From contig CANKZM010000003.1 of NCBI GenBank assembly GCA_947488305.1, positions 62,001 to 126,000 of the forward strand: a stretch of 64,000 bases of DNA, written 5' to 3'. The notes under the pieces are model-generated. The model was not told where the DNA came from. It saw only the letters and a list, made by a program, of their open reading frames with translations, and ran no database searches. Shown here one piece after another: positions 16,614 to 26,450 of the stretch. Each line of letters begins with the position of its first letter. Position 1 is the stretch's first letter. The position numbers and the translations under genes were made by a program. The DNA is from an uncultured Roseobacter sp. (GTDB lineage Bacteria > Pseudomonadota > Alphaproteobacteria > Rhodobacterales > Rhodobacteraceae).

Positions 16614-18086
16614 TTACTCCGTCTCGAACTTGTCCGCGACGAGGCGGTCGAGCGCGCGCACGCCCCACCCGGTTGCGCCCTTAGGCGCCAGCCCGGTATC
16701 TGCCTTGACCGATGCTACACCGGCAATGTCCAAGTGAATCCAAGGCACGTCGTCTTTCACAAAACGCTGCAGGAATTGCGCCGCTGTGATTGATCCGGCA
16801 GGTCGTCCACCGATGTTTTTCATGTCAGCAATCGGTGATTTGAGCATGTCATCATACGCTTTTCCCAAAGGCATGCGCCACGCGCCCTCGCCCTCAGCCT
16901 CCGCCGCTTTCAGGAAGGCTTTGCAAATGCCGTCGTCGTTGGAAAATACGCCCGCGTTTTCATGGCCAAGCCCGATGATGATAGCCCCTGTCAGGGTCGC
17001 CAGATCAATCATTGCGGCGGGGGCAAAGCGCTCCTGCGTGTACCACATGGCATCGCAGAGCACGAGGCGACCCTCGGCGTCGGTATTCAGAATTTCGACC
17101 GTATCGCCCTTCATGGATTTGACCACATCACCGGGGCGGATCGCCGTACCAGAGGGCATGTTTTCCACCAGCCCGACAATGCCCACAACATTCGCCTTGG
17201 CCTTGCGCAGGGCGATGGCGCGCATCACACCAGCCACGGTGCCAGCGCCGCCCATATCCATGGTCATGTCTTCCATACCACCGGCGGGTTTCAGGCTGAT
17301 CCCGCCCGTATCGAATACGACGCCCTTGCCGACCAACGCCAAGGGGGCAGCATCCTTAGCACCACCGTTCCATTGCATGACCACGACCTTGGAGGGGCTA
17401 GCGGAGCCCTGACCCACTGCGAGCAGCGTGCGCATGCCAAGAGCTTCGAGCTTGTCTTCCTCAAGCACTTCGACCTTCAGGCCGATGCTTTCCATTGCGG
17501 CCAGACGCTCAGCAAAACTGGTGGTTGTCAGCACGTTGGCAGGCTCGTTGACCAGATCACGGGTAAAGAACGTGCCTTCGGCCACGGCAAGCAAAGGTGC
17601 CGCGGCTTCTGCCACAACATCCGGCGCATTGCACATCACTTCCAGCGCACCTTCGCGATCTTCCGCATCGGTTTTATGGTCCTGGAAATTGTAGTCCCGC
17701 AAGACGATCCCAAACGCAATTTGCGCGGCCCATTTCGAGTTGCCCGCCGCGAGAAGTATGTTTGCCTTGCCCCGCTGGCGCCCGACCACGGCCCCCGCAC
17801 GGCGCGCCTTCGCCAGATCGGCAGAGCGCGGCACACACAGAACATCAACCGCTTCGGCGGCCATACCGGTAGGATAGGCCATCGAAAAAACCGACCCCAC
17901 TTTCAGTCCGTCGTCTGCCTTGGCCTCCAATGCGCGTTTCAAGGCCCCCTTCATCAAGCGATTCACCCGGCGTCCGGCGATATCCAGTTTGCCTTCCTCA
18001 TCCACGATGATAGCCACGCGCCCTGCGCGTTCGCCGAGCTTCTCGATATCTGTTTCAACAAAGGTGACGGGGGTGGGCGTTGTCAT
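16614..18086 (-). CDS. pepA: Leucyl aminopeptidase, M17 family
   Basis: A 490-residue cytosolic metallo-aminopeptidase that removes N-terminal residues from peptides. The M17 signature NTDAEGRLVLCDAMWY is present. The metal-binding region LVGKGVVFDTGGISLKP and the MDMGGAGTVAGVM segment precede it. The length is normal. Its first 170 residues form the variable N-terminal domain. It is in one transcript with holC and diverges from lptF across a 137-base gap. That gap holds a weak promoter-like pair for lptF (TTTACC at 18159, TATCGT at 18181). Confidence 0.95.
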   Translation of the reverse strand: MTTPTPVTFVETDIEKLGERAGRVAIIVDEEGKLDIAGRRVNRLMKGALKRALEAKADDGLKVGSVFSMAYPTGMAAEAVDVLCVPRSADLAKARRAGAVVGRQRGKANILLAAGNSKWAAQIAFGIVLRDYNFQDHKTDAEDREGALEVMCNAPDVVAEAAAPLLAVAEGTFFTRDLVNEPANVLTTTSFAERLAAMESIGLKVEVLEEDKLEALGMRTLLAVGQGSASPSKVVVMQWNGGAKDAAPLALVGKGVVFDTGGISLKPAGGMEDMTMDMGGAGTVAGVMRAIALRKAKANVVGIVGLVENMPSGTAIRPGDVVKSMKGDTVEILNTDAEGRLVLCDAMWYTQERFAPAAMIDLATLTGAIIIGLGHENAGVFSNDDGICKAFLKAAEAEGEGAWRMPLGKAYDDMLKSPIADMKNIGGRPAGSITAAQFLQRFVKDDVPWIHLDIAGVASVKADTGLAPKGATGWGVRALDRLVADKFETE

Positions 18087-18223
18087 GTTCGGTGCCTTCT
18101 CGCAAATGTGTTTGTCTCGGGAGGTAGCGCGCTTCTACGCCAATGACCAGATAGCAGTTTTACCGCCATGCACTTTGGTCTATCGTGACGCCAACGATAA
18201 GACAAACGTAAGAGGGAATCGGA

Positions 18224-19351
18224 GTGGTCAGACTCGACAGATACATACTGTCGCAACTTCTGGTGCTCTTTGGCTTTTTCGCGCTCGTTCTGGTTGCCAT
18301 CCTCTGGATCAACCGTGGCGTTTCGCTTTTTGATCAATTGATCAGCGATGGCCAATCCGCGTTGGTTTTTCTCGAATTTACGGCTCTCGGACTTCCCAAA
18401 CTTGTCACTACGGTGCTTCCGGTTGCGACATTTGCTGCCGCGGTCTACGTGACAAACCGGATGAACAACGAAAGCGAGTTGACCGTCTTGCAGGCCACAG
18501 GGTCGGGGCCGTTTCGTTTGGCGCGACCGGTTTTGTACTTTGGCTTGATTGTTTTTGTGATGTCGTCGTCGTTGCATCATTTCCTCTTGCCGCTGTCACA
18601 GCAGCAATTGAGCTATCGCCAAAACGAAGTCACGCAGAATTCCACGGCCCAGCTTTTGACCGAAGGACGATTCCTGCACCCATCCTCAGGGGTCACCTTT
18701 TACACTCAGGAGATCGACGATGATGGCGTTCTCCGGGATGTTTTCCTGTCCGACCGTCGGGACTCTGAAGAGGCAGTGATCTATACGGCCGCGGAAGCTT
18801 ACCTGATCCGCAACCAAGACCTGACGACTCTGATCATGGTGGACGGCTTGGCGCAGCGGCTCAACAGCGCTGACGACCGTCTATCGACCGCTAATTTCCG
18901 CGACTTCTCCTTTGATATTTCCGCCTTGGTTAAGAACGATGCGAGCCAGCGGTCAGACCCGGCGAAAATGACAACTTTCGAATTGATACAGTCCTGGGAC
19001 ACCTTGTCTGCCAAAACCGGCGACAGCATCGGCAAGATCAATCAAACGTTTCACGCACGTTTTGCCGACCCGATGTTCTGCGTCGTCGCGGCGCTGATCG
19101 GGTTTTCCACCCTGTTGATCGGGGGGTATTCCAGGTTCGGTGTCTGGCGTGAGGTTGCCATGGCCTTCGCGCTGCTGGTTGTGATTGACGGCTTCCGCAG
19201 CACATTGCAAAGCCCGGTCCGAAAAGATCCCGACTTGTGGCCCCTGCTATATCTTCCAACCGCAATCAGCGCTGCAATAGTCCTTTGTATACTATGGGTG
19301 GCGGCGCGCCCTCGCGGTGGATTGCTTCGGTTTCTCAGGAGGCCAGCATGA
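18224..19351 (+). CDS. lptF: LPS export ABC transporter permease LptF
   Basis: A 375-residue inner-membrane permease of the LptB2FG complex that extracts LPS. It has three N-terminal helices (about 12-35, 55-75 and 100-122), a large periplasmic domain (about 125-265) and three C-terminal helices, the usual YjgP/YjgQ pattern. The start is GTG 18224 with GGAG upstream. Its stop overlaps lptG in ATGA. It heads the operon lptF-lptG-lptD-surA-pdxA-rsmA. Confidence 0.93.
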   Translation: MVRLDRYILSQLLVLFGFFALVLVAILWINRGVSLFDQLISDGQSALVFLEFTALGLPKLVTTVLPVATFAAAVYVTNRMNNESELTVLQATGSGPFRLARPVLYFGLIVFVMSSSLHHFLLPLSQQQLSYRQNEVTQNSTAQLLTEGRFLHPSSGVTFYTQEIDDDGVLRDVFLSDRRDSEEAVIYTAAEAYLIRNQDLTTLIMVDGLAQRLNSADDRLSTANFRDFSFDISALVKNDASQRSDPAKMTTFELIQSWDTLSAKTGDSIGKINQTFHARFADPMFCVVAALIGFSTLLIGGYSRFGVWREVAMAFALLVVIDGFRSTLQSPVRKDPDLWPLLYLPTAISAAIVLCILWVAARPRGGLLRFLRRPA

Positions 19352-20445
19352 TCCTGCATCTCTATTTCGCGCGCCGATTTGCAAGCTGGCTTGCAATTAC
19401 CTTTCTGGGGTTGTTCGCCTTGATCGCCCTAATTGACCTGGTTGACCAGACGCGTCGGTTTGCGGATCGTGGTGTAAGCGCGGGCGGAATACTTGAGTTG
19501 GTCGTCCTGAATGCGCCTCAAACCCTCAATCAGATTCTACCCCTGATCGTCCTGCTTGCGACAGTGGCGTTCTTCATCAATCTGGCCCGATCCTCCGAGC
19601 TGATCGCCACGCGGGCCGCCGGGCGGTCCGCTATGGGTGCCCTAGTCGCCCCTGTTGTTGTGGTCCTCATCCTTGGTACAATTGCGACGACAACGCTGAA
19701 CCCGATCGTAGCGGCAACATCCAAGAAATACGAACAACTGGCCGAAAGCTATCGCTCGGGAGGGGCTGCTTCTTTCTCTATTTCGTCAGAAGGGTTGTGG
19801 TTACGCCAACCGACCGAGGAAGGCCAAATGGTGATCAATGCCTGGCGGTCAAATCTGGATGCTTCGGTGCTCTACGACGTAACCTTTCTGGAATACGAAA
19901 TCGTAGGCAACCCACGGCAACGGATACTGGCGGACAGCGCAGCGCTCAAAAACGGCGAATGGACCCTGAGAAATGCCAAGGTCTGGCCGCTCGGACGCGG
20001 CGTGAATGCTGAAGGGAACGCGACGCGGCATGAAACTCTGGCCATCCCCTCAACTCTGACAGTGGAGCGCATCAGAGAGAGTTTCGGGCAACCCAGCACG
20101 ATTTCGATCTGGAAATTGCCCGAGTTTATCGACCAGTTGGAACGCGCCGGATTCTCTTCCCTGCAACATCGGGTCTGGATGCAGTCCGAATTGGCACGAC
20201 CCCTTTTTCTGGTGGCGATGGTTTTGATCGCAAGCGCTTTTACCATGCGTCACACCAGGTTCGGAGGAACTGGGCTTGCGGTGCTTGCCGCCGTGTTGCT
20301 CGGCTTTTCCCTTTACTTCGTGCGCAGCTTTTCGATGATCCTTGGTGAGAATGGTCAACTGGCCGTTTACCTCGCGGCCTGGGCGCCGCCGGTGGCGTCA
20401 GTATTGCTGGCTTTCGGGCCGCTGCTGCATGCAGAGGACGGCTGA
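19348..20445 (+). CDS. lptG: LPS export ABC transporter permease LptG
   Basis: A 365-residue partner of LptF with the same layout: helices near 12-35, 58-80 and 95-118, a periplasmic domain (about 125-275) and three helices at the C-terminus. The start MILHLYFARRF at 19348 overlaps the lptF stop by 4 bases. The earlier in-frame start at 19237 lies inside lptF and is rejected. It abuts lptD with no gap. Confidence 0.93.
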   Translation: MILHLYFARRFASWLAITFLGLFALIALIDLVDQTRRFADRGVSAGGILELVVLNAPQTLNQILPLIVLLATVAFFINLARSSELIATRAAGRSAMGALVAPVVVVLILGTIATTTLNPIVAATSKKYEQLAESYRSGGAASFSISSEGLWLRQPTEEGQMVINAWRSNLDASVLYDVTFLEYEIVGNPRQRILADSAALKNGEWTLRNAKVWPLGRGVNAEGNATRHETLAIPSTLTVERIRESFGQPSTISIWKLPEFIDQLERAGFSSLQHRVWMQSELARPLFLVAMVLIASAFTMRHTRFGGTGLAVLAAVLLGFSLYFVRSFSMILGENGQLAVYLAAWAPPVASVLLAFGPLLHAEDG

Positions 20446-22566
20446 ATGATCCGTATCCTAGCCCTTCTCTTTTTGATGTGGCCCATCGCGGCCTACGCTC
20501 AGGACACAACCGTGCCGCCATCGCCTGCGGTGCTGGTGGCTGATGAAATATTCATCGCCGAGGACCGCGAGTTGATAGCACGGGGCAACGTCGAGGCATT
20601 TCAGGGGCAAGTGCGCATGCAGGCGCAGGAAATCCGCTACGATCGCGTCACCGGCGCCTTGACGATCACGGGCCCGATCCGACTACAGGATGGTGACAGC
20701 ATCATCATTGTAGCTGACGCGGCGGAACTGGACCAAAACCTGCGAACCGGATTACTGACGGGCGCGCGGATCGTTATTGATCAGCAATTACAATTGAGTA
20801 CGGCGCAGGTTGAACGCGTGAATGAACGCTACAATCAGACCTACAAAACAGCTGTCACCTCGTGCAAAACCTGCGAAGACGGAAAGCCGCCGCTATGGCA
20901 AATCCGTGCCAGACGGGTGATCCACGACAAACAGGAGCGTCAGCTTTACTTTGAAGACGCCCAGTTCCGGATTGGCAATGTGCCTGTCTTCTACCTGCCG
21001 CGACTGCGCCTTCCCGATCCAACGGTCAAACGCGCCACCGGATTTCTTATACCCTCGTACGTTAGTACGTCTGAGTTGGGTTTTGGCATCAAGGTTCCTT
21101 ATTTCATCGCGCTTCGCGAGGACCGCGATCTGACCCTGACACCCTATGTTTCAAGCCGCACCCGCACGATGGAATTTCGCTATCGGCAAGCATTTGCGAC
21201 AGGTGATATCCAGTTTGACGGTGCGATTAGCCGCGACGATCTTCGGTCAGGGTCAACGCGCGCCTATTTGTTCGGGGACGGTGACTTTGATCTGCGCAAT
21301 GACTTCAAGCTGAAGTTCGGCATCGAACTCGCGTCTGATGATGACTACCTTGAGGACTACAGCTATTCTTCCAAAGACCGGTTGGACAGTCAGATATTGG
21401 TCAGCCGTGCGCGCAAAGACGAATATAGCGCAGCGAGTCTGATTAACTATAACTCCTTGCGCGACAACGAGACCGGTTCAACCATACCGTCAATCATCGG
21501 GGATCTCTTTTACCAAAAGCGTCTATTCCCGGGTCTGATCGGCGGCGAATTCCGGCTGACGGCCAACTTACACAACCACATTCGCACTTCCGACAAAGAC
21601 ATTATTGGACGGGACGTCCAACGCTTCAACACGAAGGCAGAGTGGCTGCAGGGATGGACTTTGCCCGGCGGCCTGAGGGCCGAAGGGCGAGTTGGCGTTG
21701 CCGGCGATATCTTCAACATCACGCAGGACAGCTCCACCAACCAAAACCAAAGCCAGTTCAGCCCCTACACCACCGTCGCTTTACGCTACCCGATGAGCCG
21801 AATTGACGACAGCGGGGCCACGCAGTTTCTTGAACCCATCGCGCAGTTTGCCTACACCGGCTCGGACCAACTGGACATTCCGAACGAAGAAAGCACGCTT
21901 GTCGATTTCGATGGCGGAAACCTGCTGTCCCTGTCCCGATTTCCCAGCCCTGACAGGCGAGAGCGTGGAACTGTGGGCGCCGTTGGGGTGAACTGGTCCC
22001 GGTTTGCTCCGACAGGGATGGAAACGTCGCTGACACTTGGCCAGGTGATCCGCAATGAGGCCGATGAAAACTTCACCGTATCATCTGGTCTTTCCGGCAT
22101 CCGGTCGGACTACCTTGTGGCCGGTCAGATCAAGACCCTGAATGGTTGGGATCTCACCGGGCGGACGCTCTTTAATGACAAATTCGATTTTTCACGGGCG
22201 GAAATACTCGGGTCATACAGCCACAAACGCGCAAAGATAAGCGGCAGCTACCTCTGGCTGACGGAAGATCCAGGCGAGGAACGCTTTATCGATACTTCGG
22301 AACTGTTTCTGGATGGTGATTTCGTGGTTGCAAAGAATTGGACCGCTTCAGCGGATTGGCGGTACGACCTGACCGCAAATCGCGCGTCGAACACCGGTCT
22401 GACCCTCGTTTACTTCAATGAGTGCGTTGAAGTCGAATTTTCCGCCCGACGGCGATATACTCGGTCTTCGAACCTTGAGCCCACGACCAGTTTTGGCCTA
22501 TCCATCGGGTTACGTGGGTTCTCTGCCCGCCGAGGCACCGAAACCTATTCAAGAACATGTGGATGA
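20446..22566 (+). CDS. lptD: LPS assembly outer-membrane protein LptD
   Basis: A 706-residue outer-membrane protein that inserts LPS into the outer leaflet. It has a signal peptide (residues 1-19, ending IAAYAQ), an OstA-like N-terminal beta-jellyroll (about 30-140), then a long beta-barrel region ending in cysteine and glycine. Cysteines occur in a CKTC pair near residue 140, in NEC near 653 and at the C-terminus, consistent with the domain-linking disulphides of LptD. It directly follows lptG. Confidence 0.95.
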   Translation: MIRILALLFLMWPIAAYAQDTTVPPSPAVLVADEIFIAEDRELIARGNVEAFQGQVRMQAQEIRYDRVTGALTITGPIRLQDGDSIIIVADAAELDQNLRTGLLTGARIVIDQQLQLSTAQVERVNERYNQTYKTAVTSCKTCEDGKPPLWQIRARRVIHDKQERQLYFEDAQFRIGNVPVFYLPRLRLPDPTVKRATGFLIPSYVSTSELGFGIKVPYFIALREDRDLTLTPYVSSRTRTMEFRYRQAFATGDIQFDGAISRDDLRSGSTRAYLFGDGDFDLRNDFKLKFGIELASDDDYLEDYSYSSKDRLDSQILVSRARKDEYSAASLINYNSLRDNETGSTIPSIIGDLFYQKRLFPGLIGGEFRLTANLHNHIRTSDKDIIGRDVQRFNTKAEWLQGWTLPGGLRAEGRVGVAGDIFNITQDSSTNQNQSQFSPYTTVALRYPMSRIDDSGATQFLEPIAQFAYTGSDQLDIPNEESTLVDFDGGNLLSLSRFPSPDRRERGTVGAVGVNWSRFAPTGMETSLTLGQVIRNEADENFTVSSGLSGIRSDYLVAGQIKTLNGWDLTGRTLFNDKFDFSRAEILGSYSHKRAKISGSYLWLTEDPGEERFIDTSELFLDGDFVVAKNWTASADWRYDLTANRASNTGLTLVYFNECVEVEFSARRRYTRSSNLEPTTSFGLSIGLRGFSARRGTETYSRTCG

Positions 22567-22573
22567 TAATGAG

Positions 22574-23794
22574 ATGAGCCACCAGAAGACATGCTTTTTC
22601 GCGCTGCTGCTCAGCCTCAGCGTTCACCTGGCCTATCCGGTTTCAGCGCAAGGGCTCTTCAGCCCCGCGGCCCGGGTCAATGACTCCATCATCACGGAGT
22701 TTGAAATTGAGCAACGTCAACGATTTTTGACTTTGCTGAATGCGCCTGACGCAAGCCGCGACGCGGTATTGGATGAGCTGATCAACGAGCGCCTGAGGGC
22801 GGAAGCCGTCGGAAATGCCGGACTGTCTTTGAACGAAGAAGCGCTCACCGCCGGCAAGGAAGAATTCGCCGCCCGGGTAAACCTGAGTACCGAAGAATTC
22901 GTGACGGTGCTCGAAGAAAACGGCGTAGCACCCGAAACGTTCGATGCATTCGTCGAAACCGGGATCGCCTGGCGCGATTTTATCCGCGCGCGCTTTGGCA
23001 GCAGGCTTGAAGTGAGCGAAGACGAAGTTGATCAGGCGCTTGGCACTGCGCGTGGGGACAGCACAATCCGGGTTCTGGTGTCTGAAATTATTATTCCAGC
23101 CCCCGAGGGGCGCCAGGCGGAAGTGCAAGAGCTTGCAGAACAGATTGCAGCCGCGCAAAGCCAAGCCGAATTCTCCGATTATGCGCGCCAGTTTTCGGCC
23201 ACGGCAACGCGGGACAATGGCGGGCTGCTCCCATGGCAACCGCTCAGCAACCTACCCCCTATATTAAGGCCCTTGCTGCTTGCACTTGCGCCAGGCGAAG
23301 TTACCGACCCGATTACCGTCCCAAACGCCATCGCGTTGTTCCAATTGCGCGATATTCAAGAGACCGGGGCCCCGGCTGAAGAATTTGCGGCCATTGACTA
23401 TGCAACCTACTTTATCCCAGGCGGTCGCTCCCAAGCAGCTCTATCGCGGGCCGAAAAAGTAAAGGCCGAGGTTGACGTCTGCGATGATCTTTATGGTGTC
23501 GCACAGGGGCAACCGCCTGAATTACTGGAGAGAGGCAGCAAGCCTCCCAGTGAAATCCCGACCGATATCGCATTCGAACTCAGCAAGCTGGACCCCGGCG
23601 AAAGCTCGGTTGCACTGACCCGCTCGAACGGAGAAACGCTTGTTTTTCTGATGATGTGCGGACGGACAGCTGTGGCGAATGAGGAAGTGGCCCGAGACGA
23701 GGTGGCCGCGTCCCTGCGGTCGGCACGTCTTACCGCAATTGCGGAAAGTTATCTGGAACAACTTCGCGCGGATGCCCGTATCCGTCTCCCATGA
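22574..23794 (+). CDS. surA: Periplasmic SurA-type chaperone / peptidyl-prolyl isomerase
   Basis: A 406-residue protein with a signal peptide (about 1-25, ending PVSAQG). A SurA-like N-terminal chaperone domain (about 30-170) is followed by one parvulin-type domain (about 175-270, with ARQFSATATRDNGGLLPW). The C-terminal part (about 280-406) is degenerate. The start at 22574 is chosen because the upstream frame overlaps lptD. Its place between lptD and pdxA is the classic surA position, and LptD is a known SurA client. The stop overlaps pdxA in ATGA. Confidence 0.92.
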   Translation: MSHQKTCFFALLLSLSVHLAYPVSAQGLFSPAARVNDSIITEFEIEQRQRFLTLLNAPDASRDAVLDELINERLRAEAVGNAGLSLNEEALTAGKEEFAARVNLSTEEFVTVLEENGVAPETFDAFVETGIAWRDFIRARFGSRLEVSEDEVDQALGTARGDSTIRVLVSEIIIPAPEGRQAEVQELAEQIAAAQSQAEFSDYARQFSATATRDNGGLLPWQPLSNLPPILRPLLLALAPGEVTDPITVPNAIALFQLRDIQETGAPAEEFAAIDYATYFIPGGRSQAALSRAEKVKAEVDVCDDLYGVAQGQPPELLERGSKPPSEIPTDIAFELSKLDPGESSVALTRSNGETLVFLMMCGRTAVANEEVARDEVAASLRSARLTAIAESYLEQLRADARIRLP

Positions 23795-24771
23795 CCGGCG
23801 GCATCGCCCCTGTCGTCATCAGTTGCGGCGAACCCGCGGGTGTCGGCCCCGAAATCGCGGCGGATGCATGGCGGACACTTAGAGGGACGTTGCCACTTGC
23901 ATGGATGGGAGACCCCCGCCACCTGCCAACAGGGGTGCCCTATGAGATCATCGAGCACCTTGGGCAGGCATCCGAAATTGTCGGCGACGCGTTGCCGGTG
24001 CTCCAGCATCGCTTCCCCGAACCGGCTCACCCGGGCCAACCTGAGCCCCGCAATGCGCAGGGTGTGATAGACGTCATTGCGGCCTGCGTTGACCTTGTGA
24101 CCTATGGTGAAGCCTCGGCGCTTTGCACCGCACCAATCCACAAGAAAGCGCTTATAGATGGCGCGGGCTTCGCATACCCCGGTCATACTGAATACTTGCA
24201 GGCGCTGTCTGGTGGCCATGCACGGGCGGTAATGATGTTGGCATCTGATGCGTTAAGGGTGGTGCCAGTGACGATCCATATCGCGCTTGAAGATGTCCCG
24301 CGGGAACTCACGCCAGAGTTATTGCGTGAAACCATCGAAACGACGCATGATGCGTTGCGAACCCGATTTGGCATTGCAAATCCACGCATCGCAGTGGCGG
24401 GATTGAATCCACACGCTGGCGAAGGGGGCGCGATGGGGCACCAAGAGCTGGATTGGATAAACGGACTCATCCAGCAGATGAGAAGCGAGGGGTTCGATCT
24501 TATGGGCCCCCTGCCCGCCGATACCATGTTTCACGCCCGCGCCCGGCAAACCTATGACGCAGCCATCGCCATGTATCACGATCAGGCGCTTATTCCGATC
24601 AAGACATTGGATTTTGACCGGGGCGTGAATGTAACGCTTGGCCTCCCATTTATCCGAACCTCGCCGGACCATGGCACGGCGTTCGATATTGCAGGAAAGG
24701 GTCAGGCTAACCCGACGAGTATGATCGAAGCCATCAAGCTGGCCGCAAGAATGGCAGGTGCCGGTGTCTGA
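23791..24771 (+). CDS. pdxA: 4-hydroxythreonine-4-phosphate dehydrogenase
   Basis: A 326-residue enzyme of pyridoxal 5'-phosphate synthesis (DXP-dependent route). It opens with SCGEPAGVGPEIAADAW. Metal-ligand histidines are visible in YPGHTEYL, NPHAGEGG and AMYHDQALIPIK, and substrate residues in RTSPDHGTAFDIAGKG. The length is normal. It overlaps surA by 4 bases and precedes rsmA by 54 bases, the conserved surA-pdxA-rsmA order. Confidence 0.96.
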   Translation: MTGGIAPVVISCGEPAGVGPEIAADAWRTLRGTLPLAWMGDPRHLPTGVPYEIIEHLGQASEIVGDALPVLQHRFPEPAHPGQPEPRNAQGVIDVIAACVDLVTYGEASALCTAPIHKKALIDGAGFAYPGHTEYLQALSGGHARAVMMLASDALRVVPVTIHIALEDVPRELTPELLRETIETTHDALRTRFGIANPRIAVAGLNPHAGEGGAMGHQELDWINGLIQQMRSEGFDLMGPLPADTMFHARARQTYDAAIAMYHDQALIPIKTLDFDRGVNVTLGLPFIRTSPDHGTAFDIAGKGQANPTSMIEAIKLAARMAGAGV

Positions 24772-24825
24772 AAAACTTGGAGCAGAAATGCCAGGTTCAT
24801 CGAGCCCGATGCAGGTCCTCATCCG

Positions 24826-25668
24826 ATGAGTGCCATCGATACCCTGCCGCCCCTTCGGGATGTTATCCGAACCCATGACCTGCAGGCACGCAAATCCATG
24901 GGGCAGAATTTCTTGCTGGATCTGAACCTGACGGCGAAGATCGCCCGACAAGCCGGTGACTTGACCAACTGTGACGTGTTGGAAATCGGTCCCGGCCCCG
25001 GTGGATTGACCCGAGGGTTACTGGCAGAGGGTGCGCGGCGGGTCCTGGCGATCGAAAAGGACCGGCGTTGTTTGCCCGCACTCGAAGAGATCGCGGCCGC
25101 ATACCCCGGCAAGCTGGAAGTCTTGAATGCGGATGCTTTGGAGGTCGATCCGCTCAGCACGTTGACGCCGCCCATCCGGGTCGCCTCCAACCTGCCCTAT
25201 AACGTCGGTACCGAATTGCTTGTTCGTTGGCTGACACCCGCGGACTGGCCCCCGTTCTGGAGCAGCCTGACCCTAATGTTCCAGCGGGAAGTGGCTGAAC
25301 GTATTGTCGCGCAGCCGGGCAACAAGACCTACGGGCGCCTGGCAATCCTTGCGCAATGGCGCAGTGATGCGCGGATCGTCATGCAACTCCCTCCGGAGGC
25401 TTTCACGCCGCCGCCCAAGGTTTCCAGCAGTGTCGTACATCTGACAGCGCTGCCCGCCCCAAGATATCCCGCCAACGCAAACACGCTGAGCCGCATAGTT
25501 GCTCTTGCCTTCAATCAACGCCGTAAGATGTTGCGGGCCGCGTTGAAAGGGTCAGCACCAGATATTGAAGATCGCCTTCTCAGCGCCGGATTGAAACCTA
25601 CCGACCGGGCAGAGCAAATCCCATTGGAAGGGTTTTGCGCTCTCGCCCGCGCAATCGATTCCATCTGA
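24826..25668 (+). CDS. rsmA: 16S rRNA dimethyladenosine transferase
   Basis: A 280-residue KsgA/RsmA enzyme that dimethylates two adjacent adenines near the 3' end of 16S rRNA. The start segment [16 protein letters not shown], the SAM motif [15 protein letters not shown] and the catalytic motif NLPYNVG are all present. It is the last gene of the envelope operon. Its stop is one base from the end of the convergent DUF4167 gene. Confidence 0.97.
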   Translation: MSAIDTLPPLRDVIRTHDLQARKSMGQNFLLDLNLTAKIARQAGDLTNCDVLEIGPGPGGLTRGLLAEGARRVLAIEKDRRCLPALEEIAAAYPGKLEVLNADALEVDPLSTLTPPIRVASNLPYNVGTELLVRWLTPADWPPFWSSLTLMFQREVAERIVAQPGNKTYGRLAILAQWRSDARIVMQLPPEAFTPPPKVSSSVVHLTALPAPRYPANANTLSRIVALAFNQRRKMLRAALKGSAPDIEDRLLSAGLKPTDRAEQIPLEGFCALARAIDSI

Positions 25669-25669
25669 A

Positions 25670-26227
25670 CTATTCGGCAGCGGTGTCCGGCGCATCGTCA
25701 CCGGATGCTTCTTGTGGCGCCGCATCTTCCGGCTGTGACGGTTTGGCCCGAGGCTTACGACGCGGGGCGCGTTTTGGCTTTGGTTGGCTTTCCGGAGTTT
25801 CTACCAAACCACTGTCCTGATCTGAGACGCTTTCCGCAGCGAGCGGGGCATCATGAGACGCTGTGTCAGGCACATTCGCGGCCTCACGCTCCTGACGTTC
25901 TGCCCGTTCGCGATCGCGCTCGGCTTGCCGTTCCCGGTTGATGCGTTCCTGCTCTTCCCGGCGCGCATCGATTTCACGCTGTGCTTCGCTCAGCAGGCGG
26001 GTGTAATGCTCTGCGTGCTGCTGAAAATTTTCGGCAGCCACACGGTCGTTGCTCAGCTGAGCATCCCGTGCAAGCTGATTATATTTCTCGATAATTTGCT
26101 GCGGCGTGCCGCGCACTTTCCCTTCCGGGCCGGAGCTGTCGAACACGCGATTGACGACGTTGCCGCCTTGGTTGTTCGATCTGTTGCGGTTGCCCTTGGA
26201 ACGGGACCGGGATCTTGATGATTTCAT
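25670..26227 (-). CDS. DUF4167 domain protein
   Basis: A 185-residue protein. Residues 1-80 match DUF4167: a basic R/S/N-rich opening (MKSSRSRSRSKGNRNR), then RVFDSSGPEGKVRGTPQQII and a YNQLARDA helix. Residues about 85-118 are a charged R/E coiled stretch. The remainder is a disordered A/P/E tail with a basic PKRAPRRKPRAK patch. The family is restricted largely to alphaproteobacteria and its function is unknown; the basic start suggests RNA or ribosome binding. It lies downstream of prfA-prmC after a 223-base gap. Confidence 0.9.
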   Translation of the reverse strand: MKSSRSRSRSKGNRNRSNNQGGNVVNRVFDSSGPEGKVRGTPQQIIEKYNQLARDAQLSNDRVAAENFQQHAEHYTRLLSEAQREIDARREEQERINRERQAERDRERAERQEREAANVPDTASHDAPLAAESVSDQDSGLVETPESQPKPKRAPRRKPRAKPSQPEDAAPQEASGDDAPDTAAE

Positions 26228-26307
26228 GAAGCTTGCTCAGCCTTCGTGCTGTTGATCGTATGACCGGATGCGCCTTGCGCAACTGTGTAATACCGGATGT
26301 TCGACAT
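26224..26307 (-). CDS. Possible 27-residue leader peptide before the DUF4167 gene
   Basis: A frame from ATG 26307 reads MSNIRYYTVAQG and ends KAEQAS. Its TGA overlaps the ATG of the DUF4167 gene as ATGA, which would couple translation. It has no clear ribosome site. The rest of the 223-base gap holds a CTTGCA / TTATTC promoter-like pair (about 26370-26395, leftward) and nothing else I can name. Confidence 0.22.
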   Translation of the reverse strand: MSNIRYYTVAQGASGHTINSTKAEQAS

Positions 26308-26450
26308 GTTGGGCTTAACGCCGCGCGGGACCGCCCTTTGAGGCATCCACCGCTGCAACGTCTTTGAATAAGCACGGCGGGCGTGAAGCTGCAAGCAAAA
26401 AACTGTTAATCGGCAGGATTTGCCACATTTTCTGTACCAAAAACCGCACC

